This document shows, one piece after another, positions 25,699 through 40,320 of a stretch of 64,000 nucleotides of DNA; within the stretch, counting starts at the first letter, position 1, and each line of letters opens with the position of its first letter. The notes beneath the pieces were generated by a model. The model saw nothing but the letters and a program-made list of their open reading frames with translations. It did no database searches and was not told the origin of the DNA. Source of the DNA: Mytilus californianus. Taxonomy: Eukaryota > Mollusca > Bivalvia > Mytilida > Mytilidae. Where the stretch lies: the NCBI RefSeq assembly GCF_021869535.1, contig NW_026262601.1:17646-81645 (forward strand). Reading direction: 5' to 3'. Both the position numbers and the translations under genes were made by a program.

Positions 25699-26553
25699 CA
25701 GCGTCGACATTTCTTTATCATAGTGCTCAAAAAGTGTCAAAAACAGTAATTTTACTTGATATTTGATGTGAAACCGTATTTTTTGGTGACAAATGAATTA
25801 TTGATTAACTAGTTTTTAAGCTATAGTCTGTTTCATATTTGTATTGCGTTTTACCTTAGAAACAAGGGTGGGTTCGACTTTTGACTTACTGTGGAGAGAA
25901 TATGTCGTTTTCTGAACTTCTGCTGATTTGTTTGAAAAAAGCACGTACACGTCTAGAGTTTGGATATACAAATCGATTTTTAAACATGACAATCTCGATC
26001 CAAATGCTGTTATCGAAATTACCAAATTCAGTGAAAATGTACAGAAATGACCCCCATTGAACATTGAAATGTTCACTCGAATGGCAGACTATAAAAATTA
26101 GAATAGGCATGACATTTTGTAGTTAACGAATAGTTTTCGATGTTTAAACACAAATATTTACACATTTTTCATATTTTGAAATGCTATAGTCTGTTTCAAA
26201 AATGTACTTTTATACGAAAATGGTTTCATTTAAAACTGTTGTTCAAAATTCACCGTAGTAGTTACATATTGGATCGGTTTTGGTATCAATATAATCAGTA
26301 CTTGATGACATATAAAGAATCATTGGAGAAAGTGGACATTATCTTCAGGCCCTTTTTAGCAGTACCGCATTTACTCAAAAAATCAGAAATTTTTTTTTCA
26401 CATTTTTTGACTGGGGTCACCTCTGATAAAAAATTGTGAAAATTCAGAGAGTAATGCCAGAACGTTTTGAAGATGATTTTTGTGTGGCATATATATTTGT
26501 GCATCTAACGAACTATGAATTGCATGATTCTAGAAAGTATTAAATACCGTATA
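25699..26553 (+). repeat. Satellite unit 27, short form
   Basis: 855 bp; site 565 is T. Confidence 0.97.
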
Positions 26554-27408
26554 CAGCGTCGACATTTCTTTATCATAGTGCTCAAAAAGTGTCAAAAACA
26601 GTAATTTTACTTGATATTTGATGTGAAACCGTATTTTTTGGTGACAAATGAATTATTGATTAACTAGTTTTTAAGCTATAGTCTGTTTCATATTTGTATT
26701 GCGTTTTACCTTAGAAACAAGGGTGGGTTCGACTTTTGACTTACTGTGGAGAGAATATGTCGTTTTCTGAACTTCTGCTGATTTGTTTGAAAAAAGCACG
26801 TACACGTCTAGAGTTTGGATATACAAATCGATTTTTAAACATGACAATCTCGATCCAAATGCTGTTATCGAAATTACCAAATTCAGTGAAAATGTACAGA
26901 AATGACCCCCATTGAACATTGAAATGTTCACTCGAATGGCAGACTATAAAAATTAGAATAGGCATGACATTTTGTAGTTAACGAATAGTTTTCGATGTTT
27001 AAACACAAATATTTACACATTTTTCATATTTTGAAATGCTATAGTCTGTTTCAAAAATGTACTTTTATACGAAAATGGTTTCATTTAAAACTGTTGTTCA
27101 AAATTCACCGTAGTAGTTACATATTGGATCGGTTTTGGTATCAATATAATCAGTACTTGATGACATATAAAGAATCATTGGAGAAAGAGGACATTATCTT
27201 CAGGCCCTTTTTAGCAGTACCGCATTTACTCAAAAAATCAGAAATTTTTTTTTCACATTTTTTGACTGGGGTCACCTCTGATAAAAAATTGTGAAAATTC
27301 AGAGAGTAATGCCAGAACGTTTTGAAGATGATTTTTGTGTGGCATATATATTTGTGCATCTAACGAACTATGAATTGCATGATTCTAGAAAGTATTAAAT
27401 ACCGTATA
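26554..27408 (+). repeat. Satellite unit 28, short form with private substitution
   Basis: 855 bp; site 565 is T. T to A at window 27188 (unit site 635): GAAAGAGGAC instead of GAAAGTGGAC. Confidence 0.97.
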
Positions 27409-28263
27409 CAGCGTCGACATTTCTTTATCATAGTGCTCAAAAAGTGTCAAAAACAGTAATTTTACTTGATATTTGATGTGAAACCGTATTTTTTGGTGAC
27501 AAATGAATTATTGATTAACTAGTTTTTAAGCTATAGTCTGTTTCATATTTGTATTGCGTTTTACCTTAGAAACAAGGGTGGGTTCGACTTTTGACTTACT
27601 GTGGAGAGAATATGTCGTTTTCTGAACTTCTGCTGATTTGTTTGAAAAAAGCACGTACACGTCTAGAGTTTGGATATACAAATCGATTTTTAAACATGAC
27701 AATCTCGATCCAAATGCTGTTATCGAAATTACCAAATTCAGTGAAAATGTACAGAAATGACCCCCATTGAACATTGAAATGTTCACTCGAATGGCAGACT
27801 ATAAAAATTAGAATAGGCATGACATTTTGTAGTTAACGAATAGTTTTCGATGTTTAAACACAAATATTTACACATTTTTCATATTTTGAAATGCTATAGT
27901 CTGTTTCAAAAATGTACTTTTATACGAAAATGGTTTCATTTAAAACTGTTGTTCAAAATTCACCGTAGTAGTTACATATTGGATCGGTTTTGGTATCAAT
28001 ATAATCAGTACTTGATGACATATAAAGAATCATTGGAGAAAGTGGACATTATCTTCAGGCCCTTTTTAGCAGTACCGCATTTACTCAAAAAATCAGAAAT
28101 TTTTTTTTCACATTTTTTGACTGGGGTCACCTCTGATAAAAAATTGTGAAAATTCAGAGAGTAATGCCAGAACGTTTTGAAGATGATTTTTGTGTGGCAT
28201 ATATATTTGTGCATCTAACGAACTATGAATTGCATGATTCTAGAAAGTATTAAATACCGTATA
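27409..28263 (+). repeat. Satellite unit 29, short form
   Basis: 855 bp; site 565 is T. Confidence 0.97.
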
Positions 28264-29118
28264 CAGCGTCGACATTTCTTTATCATAGTGCTCAAAAAGT
28301 GTCAAAAACAGTAATTTTACTTGATATTTGATGTGAAACCGTATTTTTTGGTGACAAATGAATTATTGATTAACTAGTTTTTAAGCTATAGTCTGTTTCA
28401 TATTTGTATTGCGTTTTACCTTAGAAACAAGGGTGGGTTCGACTTTTGACTTACTGTGGAGAGAATATGTCGTTTTCTGAACTTCTGCTGATTTGTTTGA
28501 AAAAAGCACGTACACGTCTAGAGTTTGGATATACAAATCGATTTTTAAACATGACAATCTCGATCCAAATGCTGTTATCGAAATTACCAAATTCAGTGAA
28601 AATGTACAGAAATGACCCCCATTGAACATTGAAATGTTCACTCGAATGGCAGACTATAAAAATTAGAATAGGCATGACATTTTGTAGTTAACGAATAGTT
28701 TTCGATGTTTAAACACAAATATTTACACATTTTTCATATTTTGAAATGCTATAGTCTGTTTCAAAAATGTACTTTTATACGAAAATGGTTTCATTTAAAA
28801 CTGTTGTTCAAAATTCACCGTAGTAGTTACATATTGGATCGGTTTTGGTATCAATATAATCAGTACTTGATGACATATAAAGAATCATTGGAGAAAGTGG
28901 ACATTATCTTCAGGCCCTTTTTAGCAGTACCGCATTTACTCAAAAAATCAGAAATTTTTTTTTCACATTTTTTGACTGGGGTCACCTCTGATAAAAAATT
29001 GTGAAAATTCAGAGAGTAATGCCAGAACGTTTTGAAGATGATTTTTGTGTGGCATATATATTTGTGCATCTAACGAACTATGAATTGCATGATTCTAGAA
29101 AGTATTAAATACCGTATA
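28264..29118 (+). repeat. Satellite unit 30, short form
   Basis: 855 bp; site 565 is T. Last unit of the short run. Confidence 0.97.
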
Positions 29119-30415
29119 CAGCGTCGACATTTCTTTATCATAGTGCTCAAAAAGTGTCAAAAACAGTAATTTTACTTGATATTTGATGTGAAACCGTATT
29201 TTTTGGTGACAAATGAATTATTGATTAACTAGTTTTTAAGCTATAGTCTGTTTCATATTTGTATTGCGTTTTACCTTAGAAACAAGGGTGGGTTCGACTT
29301 TTGACTTACTGTGGAGAGAATATGTCGTTTTCTGAACTTCTGCTGATTTGTTTGAAAAAAGCACGTACACGTCTAGAGTTTGGATATACAAATCGATTTT
29401 TAAACATGACAATCTCGATCCAAATGCTGTTATCGAAATTACCAAATTCAGTGAAAATGTACAGAAATGACCCCCATTGAACATTGAAATGTTCACTCGA
29501 ATGGCAGACTATAAAAATTAGAATAGGCATGACATTTTGTAGTTAACGAATAGTTTTCGATGTTTAAACACAAATATTTACACATTTTGCATATTTTGAA
29601 ATGCTATAGTCTGTTTCAAAAATGTACTTTTATACGAAAATGGTTTCATTTAAAACTGTTGTTCAAAATTCACCGTAGTAGTTACATATTGGATCGGTTT
29701 TGGTATCAATATAATCAGTACTTGATGACATATAAAGAATCATTGGAGAAAGTGGACATTATCTTCAGGCCCTTTTTAGCAGTACCGCATTTACTCAAAA
29801 AATCAGAAATTTTTTTTTCACATTTTTTGACTGGGGTCACCTCTGATAAAAAATTGTGAAAATTCAGAGAGTAATGCCAGAACGTTTTGAAGATGATTTT
29901 TGTGTGGCATATATATTTGTGCATCTAACGAACTATGAATTGCATGATTCTAGAAAGTATTAAATACCGTATAGGTTACAATACACCATTAGATTTTATG
30001 GGCGCAGCCATTTTATGAGCATAACATGGTATTCAGAATTAAGAGTATAGCTAATCCTGATTGGTTGATATGTGCGCCCGTTATTTTTTGTTATTAGAGA
30101 CTTCGTGCATTCTGCATTATACCAAAGGCCAAATAAATTATTTTCCTTAGCCCTAACGGAACTGAGATGTCTTTTAAACGCTAGGATGAGACACGTATTT
30201 TTATGTGCAAAATTGATAGGCATGGGAGATAAGTACAAATTACGCTAAGAAAAGCAACGCGAACCTATATTTTTTGGACCAAAAAATACTGTCCTAATAA
30301 CTTTTCTTTAATTCTAGCAAGGTTTCGTTTAAAAAATCAACTTTCTAAAGTCTGTATCTCGAAAAAGGCTATCATTGTCGCCTATGGGGAAATTAATTGT
30401 TTATTTCAACCTATA
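29119..30415 (+). repeat. Satellite unit 31, long form with private substitution
   Basis: Extra segment 29974-30415. Site 565 T, site 1135 A. T to G at window 29589 (unit site 471): CATTTTGCAT instead of CATTTTTCAT. Confidence 0.97.
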
Positions 30416-31270
30416 CAGCGTCGACATTTCTTTATCATAGTGCTCAAAAAGTGTCAAAAACAGTAATTTTACTTGATATTTGATGTGAAACCGTATTTTT
30501 TGGTGACAAATGAATTATTGATTAACTAGTTTTTAAGCTATAGTCTGTTTCATATTTGTATTGCGTTTTACCTTAGAAACAAGGGTGGGTTCGACTTTTG
30601 ACTTACTGTGGAGAGAATATGTCGTTTTCTGAACTTCTGCTGATTTGTTTGAAAAAAGCACGTACACGTCTAGAGTTTGGATATACAAATCGATTTTTAA
30701 ACATGACAATCTCGATCCAAATGCTGTTATCGAAATTACCAAATTCAGTGAAAATGTACAGAAATGACCCCCATTGAACATTGAAATGTTCACTCGAATG
30801 GCAGACTATAAAAATTAGAATAGGCATGACATTTTGTAGTTAACGAATAGTTTTCGATGTTTAAACACAAATATTTACACATTTTTCATATTTTGAAATG
30901 CTATAGTCTGTTTCAAAAATGTACTTTTATACGAAAATGGTTTCATTTAAAACTGTTGTTCAAAATTCACCGTAGTAGTTACATATTGGATCGGTTTTGG
31001 TATCAATATAATCAGTACTTGATGACATATAAAGAATCATTGGAGAAAGTGGACATTATCTTCAGGCCCTTTTTAGCAGTACCGCATTTACTCAAAAAAT
31101 CAGAAATTTTTTTTTCACATTTTTTGACTGGGGTCACCTCTGATAAAAAATTGTGAAAATTCAGAGAGTAATGCCAGAACGTTTTGAAGATGATTTTTGT
31201 GTGGCATATATATTTGTGCATCTAACGAACTATGAATTGCATGATTCTAGAAAGTATTAAATACCGTATA
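30416..31270 (+). repeat. Satellite unit 32, short form
   Basis: 855 bp; site 565 is T. Confidence 0.97.
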
Positions 31271-32125
31271 CAGCGTCGACATTTCTTTATCATAGTGCTC
31301 AAAAAGTGTCAAAAACAGTAATTTTACTTGATATTTGATGTGAAACCGTATTTTTTGGTGACAAATGAATTATTGATTAACTAGTTTTTAAGCTATAGTC
31401 TGTTTCATATTTGTATTGCGTTTTACCTTAGAAACAAGGGTGGGTTCGACTTTTGACTTACTGTGGAGAGAATATGTCGTTTTCTGAACTTCTGCTGATT
31501 TGTTTGAAAAAAGCACGTACACGTCTAGAGTTTGGATATACAAATCGATTTTTAAACATGACAATCTCGATCCAAATGCTGTTATCGAAATTACCAAATT
31601 CAGTGAAAATGTACAGAAATGACCCCCATTGAACATTGAAATGTTCACTCGAATGGCAGACTATAAAAATTAGAATAGGCATGACATTTTGTAGTTAACG
31701 AATAGTTTTCGATGTTTAAACACAAATATTTACACATTTTTCATATTTTGAAATGCTATAGTCTGTTTCAAAAATGTACTTTTATACGAAAATGGTTTCA
31801 TTTAAAACTGTTGTTCAAAATTCACCGTAGTAGTTACATATTGGATCGGTTTTGGTATCAATATAATCAGTACTTGATGACATATAAAGAATCATTGGAG
31901 AAAGTGGACATTATCTTCAGGCCCTTTTTAGCAGTACCGCATTTACTCAAAAAATCAGAAATTTTTTTTTCACATTTTTTGACTGGGGTCACCTCTGATA
32001 AAAAATTGTGAAAATTCAGAGAGTAATGCCAGAACGTTTTGAAGATGATTTTTGTGTGGCATATATATTTGTGCATCTAACGAACTATGAATTGCATGAT
32101 TCTAGAAAGTATTAAATACCGTATA
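31271..32125 (+). repeat. Satellite unit 33, short form
   Basis: 855 bp; site 565 is T. First member of the duplicated hexamer 33-38/39-44. Confidence 0.97.
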
Positions 32126-33422
32126 CAGCGTCGACATTTCTTTATCATAGTGCTCAAAAAGTGTCAAAAACAGTAATTTTATTTGATATTTGATGTGAAA
32201 CCGTATTTTTTGGTGACAAATGAATTATTGATTAACTAGTTTTTAAGCTATAGTCTGTTTCATATTTGTATTGCGTTTTACCTTAGAAACAAGGGTGGGT
32301 TCGACTTTTGACTTACTGTGGAGAGAATATGTCGTTTTCTGAACTTCTGCTGATTTGTTTGAAAAAAGCACGTACACGTCTAGAGTTTGGATATACAAAT
32401 CGATTTTTAAACATGACAATCTCGATCCAAATGCTGTTATCGAAATTACCAAATTCAGTGAAAATGTACAGAAATGACCCCCATTGAACATTGAAATGTT
32501 CACTCGAATGGCAGACTATAAAAATTAGAATAGGCATGACATTTTGTAGTTAACGAATAGTTTTCGATGTTTAAACACAAATATTTACACATTTTTCATA
32601 TTTTGAAATGCTATAGTCTGTTTCAAAAATGTACTTTTATACGAAAATGGTTTCATTTAAAACTGTTGTTCAAAATTCACCGTAGTAGTTACATATTGGA
32701 TCGGTTTTGGTATCAATATAATCAGTACTTGATGACATATAAAGAATCATTGGAGAAAGTGGACATTATCTTCAGGCCCTTTTTAGCAGTACCGCATTTA
32801 CTCAAAAAATCAGAAATTTTTTTTTCACATTTTTTGACTGGGGTCACCTCTGATAAAAAATTGTGAAAATTCAGAGAGTAATGCCAGAACGTTTTGAAGA
32901 TGATTTTTGTGTGGCATATATATTTGTGCATCTAACGAACTATGAATTGCATGATTCTAGAAAGTATTAAATACCGTATAGGTTACAATACACCATTAGA
33001 TTTTATGGGCGCAGCCATTTTATGAGCATAACATGGTATTCAGAATTAAGAGTATAGCTAATCCTGATTGGTTGATATGTGCGCCCGTTATTTTTTGTTA
33101 TTAGAGACTTCGTGCATTCTGCATTATACCAAAGGCCAAATAAATTATTTTCCTTAGCCCTAACGGAACTGAGATGTCTTTTAAACGCTAGGATGAGACA
33201 CGTATTTTTATGTGCAAAATTGATAGGCATGGGAGATAAGTACAAATTACGCTAAGAAAAGCAACGCGAACCTATATTTTTTGGACCAAAAAATACTGTC
33301 CTAATAACTTTTCTTTAATTCTAGCAAGGTTTCGTTTAAAAAATCAACTTTCTAAAGTCTGTATCTCGAAAAAGGCTATCATTGTCGCCTATGGGGAAAT
33401 TAATTGTTTATTTCAACCTATA
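32126..33422 (+). repeat. Satellite unit 34, long form with private substitution
   Basis: Extra segment 32981-33422. Site 565 T, site 1135 A. C to T at window 32182 (unit site 57): TTTTATTTGA instead of TTTTACTTGA. Confidence 0.97.
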
Positions 33423-34719
33423 CAGCGTCGACATTTCTTTATCATAGTGCTCAAAAAGTGTCAAAAACAGTAATTTTACTTGATATTTGATGTGAAACCG
33501 TATTTTTTGGTGACAAATGAATTATTGATTAACTAGTTTTTAAGCTATAGTCTGTTTCATATTTGTATTGCGTTTTACCTTAGAAACAAGGGTGGGTTCG
33601 ACTTTTGACTTACTGTGGAGAGAATATGTCGTTTTCTGAACTTCTGCTGATTTGTTTGAAAAAAGCACGTACACGTCTAGAGTTTGGATATACAAATCGA
33701 TTTTTAAACATGACAATCTCGATCCAAATGCTGTTATCGAAATTACCAAATTCAGTGAAAATGTACAGAAATGACCCCCATTGAACATTGAAATGTTCAC
33801 TCGAATGGCAGACTATAAAAATTAGAATAGGCATGACATTTTGTAGTTAACGAATAGTTTTCGATGTTTAAACACAAATATTTACACATTTTTCATATTT
33901 TGAAATGCTATAGTCTGTTTCAAAAATGTACTTTTATACGAAAATGGTTTCATTTAAAACTGTTGTTCAAAATTCACCGTAGTAGTTACATATTGGATCG
34001 GTTTTGGTATCAATATAATCAGTACTTGATGACATATAAAGAATCATTGGAGAAAGTGGACATTATCTTCAGGCCCTTTTTAGCAGTACCGCATTTACTC
34101 AAAAAATCAGAAATTTTTTTTTCACATTTTTTGACTGGGGTCACCTCTGATAAAAAATTGTGAAAATTCAGAGAGTAATGCCAGAACGTTTTGAAGATGA
34201 TTTTTGTGTGGCATATATATTTGTGCATCTAACGAACTATGAATTGCATGATTCTAGAAAGTATTAAATACCGTATAGGTTACAATACACCATTAGATTT
34301 TATGGGCGCAGCCATTTTATGAGCATAACATGGTATTCAGAATTAAGAGTATAGCTAATCCTGATTGGTTGATATGTGCGCCCGTTATTTTTTGTTATTA
34401 GAGACTTCGTGCATTCTGCATTATACCAAAGGCCAAATAAATTATTTTCCTTAGCCCTAACGGAACTGAGATGTCTTTTAAACGCTAGGATGAGACACGT
34501 ATTTTTATGTGCAAAATTGATAGGCATGGGAGATAAGTACAAATTACGCTAAGAAATGCAACGCGAACCTATATTTTTTGGACCAAAAAATACTGTCCTA
34601 ATAACTTTTCTTTAATTCTAGCAAGGTTTCGTTTAAAAAATCAACTTTCTAAAGTCTGTATCTCGAAAAAGGCTATCATTGTCGCCTATGGGGAAATTAA
34701 TTGTTTATTTCAACCTATA
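33423..34719 (+). repeat. Satellite unit 35, long form, T at site 1135
   Basis: Extra segment 34278-34719. Window 34557 is T (GAAATGCAAC) where most units have A (GAAAAGCAAC). Site 565 T. Confidence 0.97.
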
Positions 34720-36016
34720 CAGCGTCGACATTTCTTTATCATAGTGCTCAAAAAGTGTCAAAAACAGTAATTTTACTTGATATTTGATGTGAAACCGTAT
34801 TTTTTGGTGACAAATGAATTATTGATTAACTAGTTTTTAAGCTATAGTCTGTTTCATATTTGTATTGCGTTTTACCTTAGAAACAAGGGTGGGTTCGACT
34901 TTTGACTTACTGTGGAGAGAATATGTCGTTTTCTGAACTTCTGCTGATTTGTTTGAAAAAAGCACGTACACGTCTAGAGTTTGGATATACAAATCGATTT
35001 TTAAACATGACAATCTCGATCCAAATGCTGTTATCGAAATTACCAAATTCAGTGAAAATGTACAGAAATGACCCCCATTGAACATTGAAATGTTCACTCG
35101 AATGGCAGACTATAAAAATTAGAATAGGCATGACATTTTGTAGTTAACGAATAGTTTTCGATGTTTAAACACAAATATTTACACATTTTTCATATTTTGA
35201 AATGCTATAGTCTGTTTCAAAAATGTACTTTTATACGAAAATGGTTTCATTTAAAACTGTTGTTCAAAATTCACCGTAGTAGTTACATATTGGATCGGTT
35301 TTGGTATCAATATAATCAGTACTTGATGACATATAAAGAATCATTGGAGAAAGTGGACATTATCTTCAGGCCCTTTTTAGCAGTACCGCATTTACTCAAA
35401 AAATCAGAAATTTTTTTTTCACATTTTTTGACTGGGGTCACCTCTGATAAAAAATTGTGAAAATTCAGAGAGTAATGCCAGAACGTTTTGAAGATGATTT
35501 TTGTGTGGCATATATATTTGTGCATCTAACGAACTATGAATTGCATGATTCTAGAAAGTATTAAATACCGTATAGGTTACAATACACCATTAGATTTTAT
35601 GGGCGCAGCCATTTTATGAGCATAACATGGTATTCAGAATTAAGAGTATAGCTAATCCTGATTGGTTGATATGTGCGCCCGTTATTTTTTGTTATTAGAG
35701 ACTTCGTGCATTCTGCATTATACCAAAGGCCAAATAAATTATTTTCCTTAGCCCTAACGGAACTGAGATGTCTTTTAAACGCTAGGATGAGACACGTATT
35801 TTTATGTGCAAAATTGATAGGCATGGGAGATAAGTACAAATTACGCTAAGAAAAGCAACGCGAACCTATATTTTTTGGACCAAAAAATACTGTCCTAATA
35901 ACTTTTCTTTAATTCTAGCAAGGTTTCGTTTAAAAAATCAACTTTCTAAAGTCTGTATCTCGAAAAAGGCTATCATTGTCGCCTATGGGGAAATTAATTG
36001 TTTATTTCAACCTATA
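34720..36016 (+). repeat. Satellite unit 36, long form
   Basis: Extra segment 35575-36016. Site 565 T, site 1135 A. Confidence 0.97.
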
Positions 36017-36871
36017 CAGCGTCGACATTTCTTTATCATAGTGCTCAAAAAGTGTCAAAAACAGTAATTTTACTTGATATTTGATGTGAAACCGTATTTT
36101 TTGGTGACAAATGAATTATTGATTAACTAGTTTTTAAGCTATAGTCTGTTTCATATTTGTATTGCGTTTTACCTTAGAAACAAGGGTGGGTTCGACTTTT
36201 GACTTACTGTGGAGAGAATATGTCGTTTTCTGAACTTCTGCTGATTTGTTTGAAAAAAGCACGTACACGTCTAGAGTTTGGATATACAAATCGATTTTTA
36301 AACATGACAATCTCGATCCAAATGCTGTTATCGAAATTACCAAATTCAGTGAAAATGTACAGAAATGACCCCCATTGAACATTGAAATGTTCACTCGAAT
36401 GGCAGACTATAAAAATTAGAATAGGCATGACATTTTGTAGTTAACGAATAGTTTTCGATGTTTAAACACAAATATTTACACATTTTTCATATTTTGAAAT
36501 GCTATAGTCTGTTTCAAAAATGTACTTTTATACGAAAATGGTTTCATTTAAAACTGTTGTTCAAAATTCACCGTAGTAGTTACATATTGGATCGGTTTTG
36601 GTATCAATATAATCAGTACTTGATGACATATAAAGAATCATTGGAGAAAGTGGACATTATCTTCAGGCCCTTTTTAGCAGTACCGCATTTACTCAAAAAA
36701 TCAGAAATTTTTTTTTCACATTTTTTGACTGGGGTCACCTCTGATAAAAAATTGTGAAAATTCAGAGAGTAATGCCAGAACGTTTTGAAGATGATTTTTG
36801 TGTGGCATATATATTTGTGCATCTAACGAACTATGAATTGCATGATTCTAGAAAGTATTAAATACCGTATA
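36017..36871 (+). repeat. Satellite unit 37, short form
   Basis: 855 bp; site 565 is T. Confidence 0.97.
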
Positions 36872-38168
36872 CAGCGTCGACATTTCTTTATCATAGTGCT
36901 CAAAAAGTGTCAAAAACAGTAATTTTACTTGATATTTGATGTGAAACCGTATTTTTTGGTGACAAATGAATTATTGATTAACTAGTTTTTAAGCTATAGT
37001 CTGTTTCATATTTGTATTGCGTTTTACCTTAGAAACAAGGGTGGGTTCGACTTTTGACTTACTGTGGAGAGAATATGTCGTTTTCTGAACTTCTGCTGAT
37101 TTGTTTGAAAAAAGCACGTACACGTCTAGAGTTTGGATATACAAATCGATTTTTAAACATGACAATCTCGATCCAAATGCTGTTATCGAAATTACCAAAT
37201 TCAGTGAAAATGTACAGAAATGACCCCCATTGAACATTGAAATGTTCACTCGAATGGCAGACTATAAAAATTAGAATAGGCATGACATTTTGTAGTTAAC
37301 GAATAGTTTTCGATGTTTAAACACAAATATTTACACATTTTTCATATTTTGAAATGCTATAGTCTGTTTCAAAAATGTACTTTTATACGAAAATGGTTTC
37401 ATTTAAAACTGTTGTTCAAAATTCACCGTAGTAGTTACATATTGGATCGGTTTTGGTATCAATATAATCAGTACTTGATGACATATAAAGAATCATTGGA
37501 GAAAGTGGACATTATCTTCAGGCCCTTTTTAGCAGTACCGCATTTACTCAAAAAATCAGAAATTTTTTTTTCACATTTTTTGACTGGGGTCACCTCTGAT
37601 AAAAAATTGTGAAAATTCAGAGAGTAATGCCAGAACGTTTTGAAGATGATTTTTGTGTGGCATATATATTTGTGCATCTAACGAACTATGAATTGCATGA
37701 TTCTAGAAAGTATTAAATACCGTATAGGTTACAATACACCATTAGATTTTATGGGCGCAGCCATTTTATGAGCATAACATGGTATTCAGAATTAAGAGTA
37801 TAGCTAATCCTGATTGGTTGATATGTGCGCCCGTTATTTTTTGTTATTAGAGACTTCGTGCATTCTGCATTATACCAAAGGCCAAATAAATTATTTTCCT
37901 TAGCCCTAACGGAACTGAGATGTCTTTTAAACGCTAGGATGAGACACGTATTTTTATGTGCAAAATTGATAGGCATGGGAGATAAGTACAAATTACGCTA
38001 AGAAAAGCAACGCGAACCTATATTTTTTGGACCAAAAAATACTGTCCTAATAACTTTTCTTTAATTCTAGCAAGGTTTCGTTTAAAAAATCAACTTTCTA
38101 AAGTCTGTATCTCGAAAAAGGCTATCATTGTCGCCTATGGGGAAATTAATTGTTTATTTCAACCTATA
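36872..38168 (+). repeat. Satellite unit 38, long form
   Basis: Extra segment 37727-38168. Site 565 T, site 1135 A. Confidence 0.97.
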
Positions 38169-39023
38169 CAGCGTCGACATTTCTTTATCATAGTGCTCAA
38201 AAAGTGTCAAAAACAGTAATTTTACTTGATATTTGATGTGAAACCGTATTTTTTGGTGACAAATGAATTATTGATTAACTAGTTTTTAAGCTATAGTCTG
38301 TTTCATATTTGTATTGCGTTTTACCTTAGAAACAAGGGTGGGTTCGACTTTTGACTTACTGTGGAGAGAATATGTCGTTTTCTGAACTTCTGCTGATTTG
38401 TTTGAAAAAAGCACGTACACGTCTAGAGTTTGGATATACAAATCGATTTTTAAACATGACAATCTCGATCCAAATGCTGTTATCGAAATTACCAAATTCA
38501 GTGAAAATGTACAGAAATGACCCCCATTGAACATTGAAATGTTCACTCGAATGGCAGACTATAAAAATTAGAATAGGCATGACATTTTGTAGTTAACGAA
38601 TAGTTTTCGATGTTTAAACACAAATATTTACACATTTTTCATATTTTGAAATGCTATAGTCTGTTTCAAAAATGTACTTTTATACGAAAATGGTTTCATT
38701 TAAAACTGTTGTTCAAAATTCACCGTAGTAGTTACATATTGGATCGGTTTTGGTATCAATATAATCAGTACTTGATGACATATAAAGAATCATTGGAGAA
38801 AGTGGACATTATCTTCAGGCCCTTTTTAGCAGTACCGCATTTACTCAAAAAATCAGAAATTTTTTTTTCACATTTTTTGACTGGGGTCACCTCTGATAAA
38901 AAATTGTGAAAATTCAGAGAGTAATGCCAGAACGTTTTGAAGATGATTTTTGTGTGGCATATATATTTGTGCATCTAACGAACTATGAATTGCATGATTC
39001 TAGAAAGTATTAAATACCGTATA
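38169..39023 (+). repeat. Satellite unit 39, short form
   Basis: 855 bp; site 565 is T. First member of the second hexamer copy. Confidence 0.97.
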
Positions 39024-40320
39024 CAGCGTCGACATTTCTTTATCATAGTGCTCAAAAAGTGTCAAAAACAGTAATTTTACTTGATATTTGATGTGAAACC
39101 GTATTTTTTGGTGACAAATGAATTATTGATTAACTAGTTTTTAAGCTATAGTCTGTTTCATATTTGTATTGCGTTTTACCTTAGAAACAAGGGTGGGTTC
39201 GACTTTTGACTTACTGTGGAGAGAATATGTCGTTTTCTGAACTTCTGCTGATTTGTTTGAAAAAAGCACGTACACGTCTAGAGTTTGGATATACAAATCG
39301 ATTTTTAAACATGACAATCTCGATCCAAATGCTGTTATCGAAATTACCAAATTCAGTGAAAATGTACAGAAATGACCCCCATTGAACATTGAAATGTTCA
39401 CTCGAATGGCAGACTATAAAAATTAGAATAGGCATGACATTTTGTAGTTAACGAATAGTTTTCGATGTTTAAACACAAATATTTACACATTTTTCATATT
39501 TTGAAATGCTATAGTCTGTTTCAAAAATGTACTTTTATACGAAAATGGTTTCATTTAAAACTGTTGTTCAAAATTCACCGTAGTAGTTACATATTGGATC
39601 GGTTTTGGTATCAATATAATCAGTACTTGATGACATATAAAGAATCATTGGAGAAAGTGGACATTATCTTCAGGCCCTTTTTAGCAGTACCGCATTTACT
39701 CAAAAAATCAGAAATTTTTTTTTCACATTTTTTGACTGGGGTCACCTCTGATAAAAAATTGTGAAAATTCAGAGAGTAATGCCAGAACGTTTTGAAGATG
39801 ATTTTTGTGTGGCATATATATTTGTGCATCTAACGAACTATGAATTGCATGATTCTAGAAAGTATTAAATACCGTATAGGTTACAATACACCATTAGATT
39901 TTATGGGCGCAGCCATTTTATGAGCATAACATGGTATTCAGAATTAAGAGTATAGCTAATCCTGATTGGTTGATATGTGCGCCCGTTATTTTTTGTTATT
40001 AGAGACTTCGTGCATTCTGCATTATACCAAAGGCCAAATAAATTATTTTCCTTAGCCCTAACGGAACTGAGATGTCTTTTAAACGCTAGGATGAGACACG
40101 TATTTTTATGTGCAAAATTGATAGGCATGGGAGATAAGTACAAATTACGCTAAGAAAAGCAACGCGAACCTATATTTTTTGGACCAAAAAATACTGTCCT
40201 AATAACTTTTCTTTAATTCTAGCAAGGTTTCGTTTAAAAAATCAACTTTCTAAAGTCTGTATCTCGAAAAAGGCTATCATTGTCGCCTATGGGGAAATTA
40301 ATTGTTTATTTCAACCTATA
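39024..40320 (+). repeat. Satellite unit 40, long form
   Basis: Extra segment 39879-40320. Site 565 T, site 1135 A. Confidence 0.97.
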
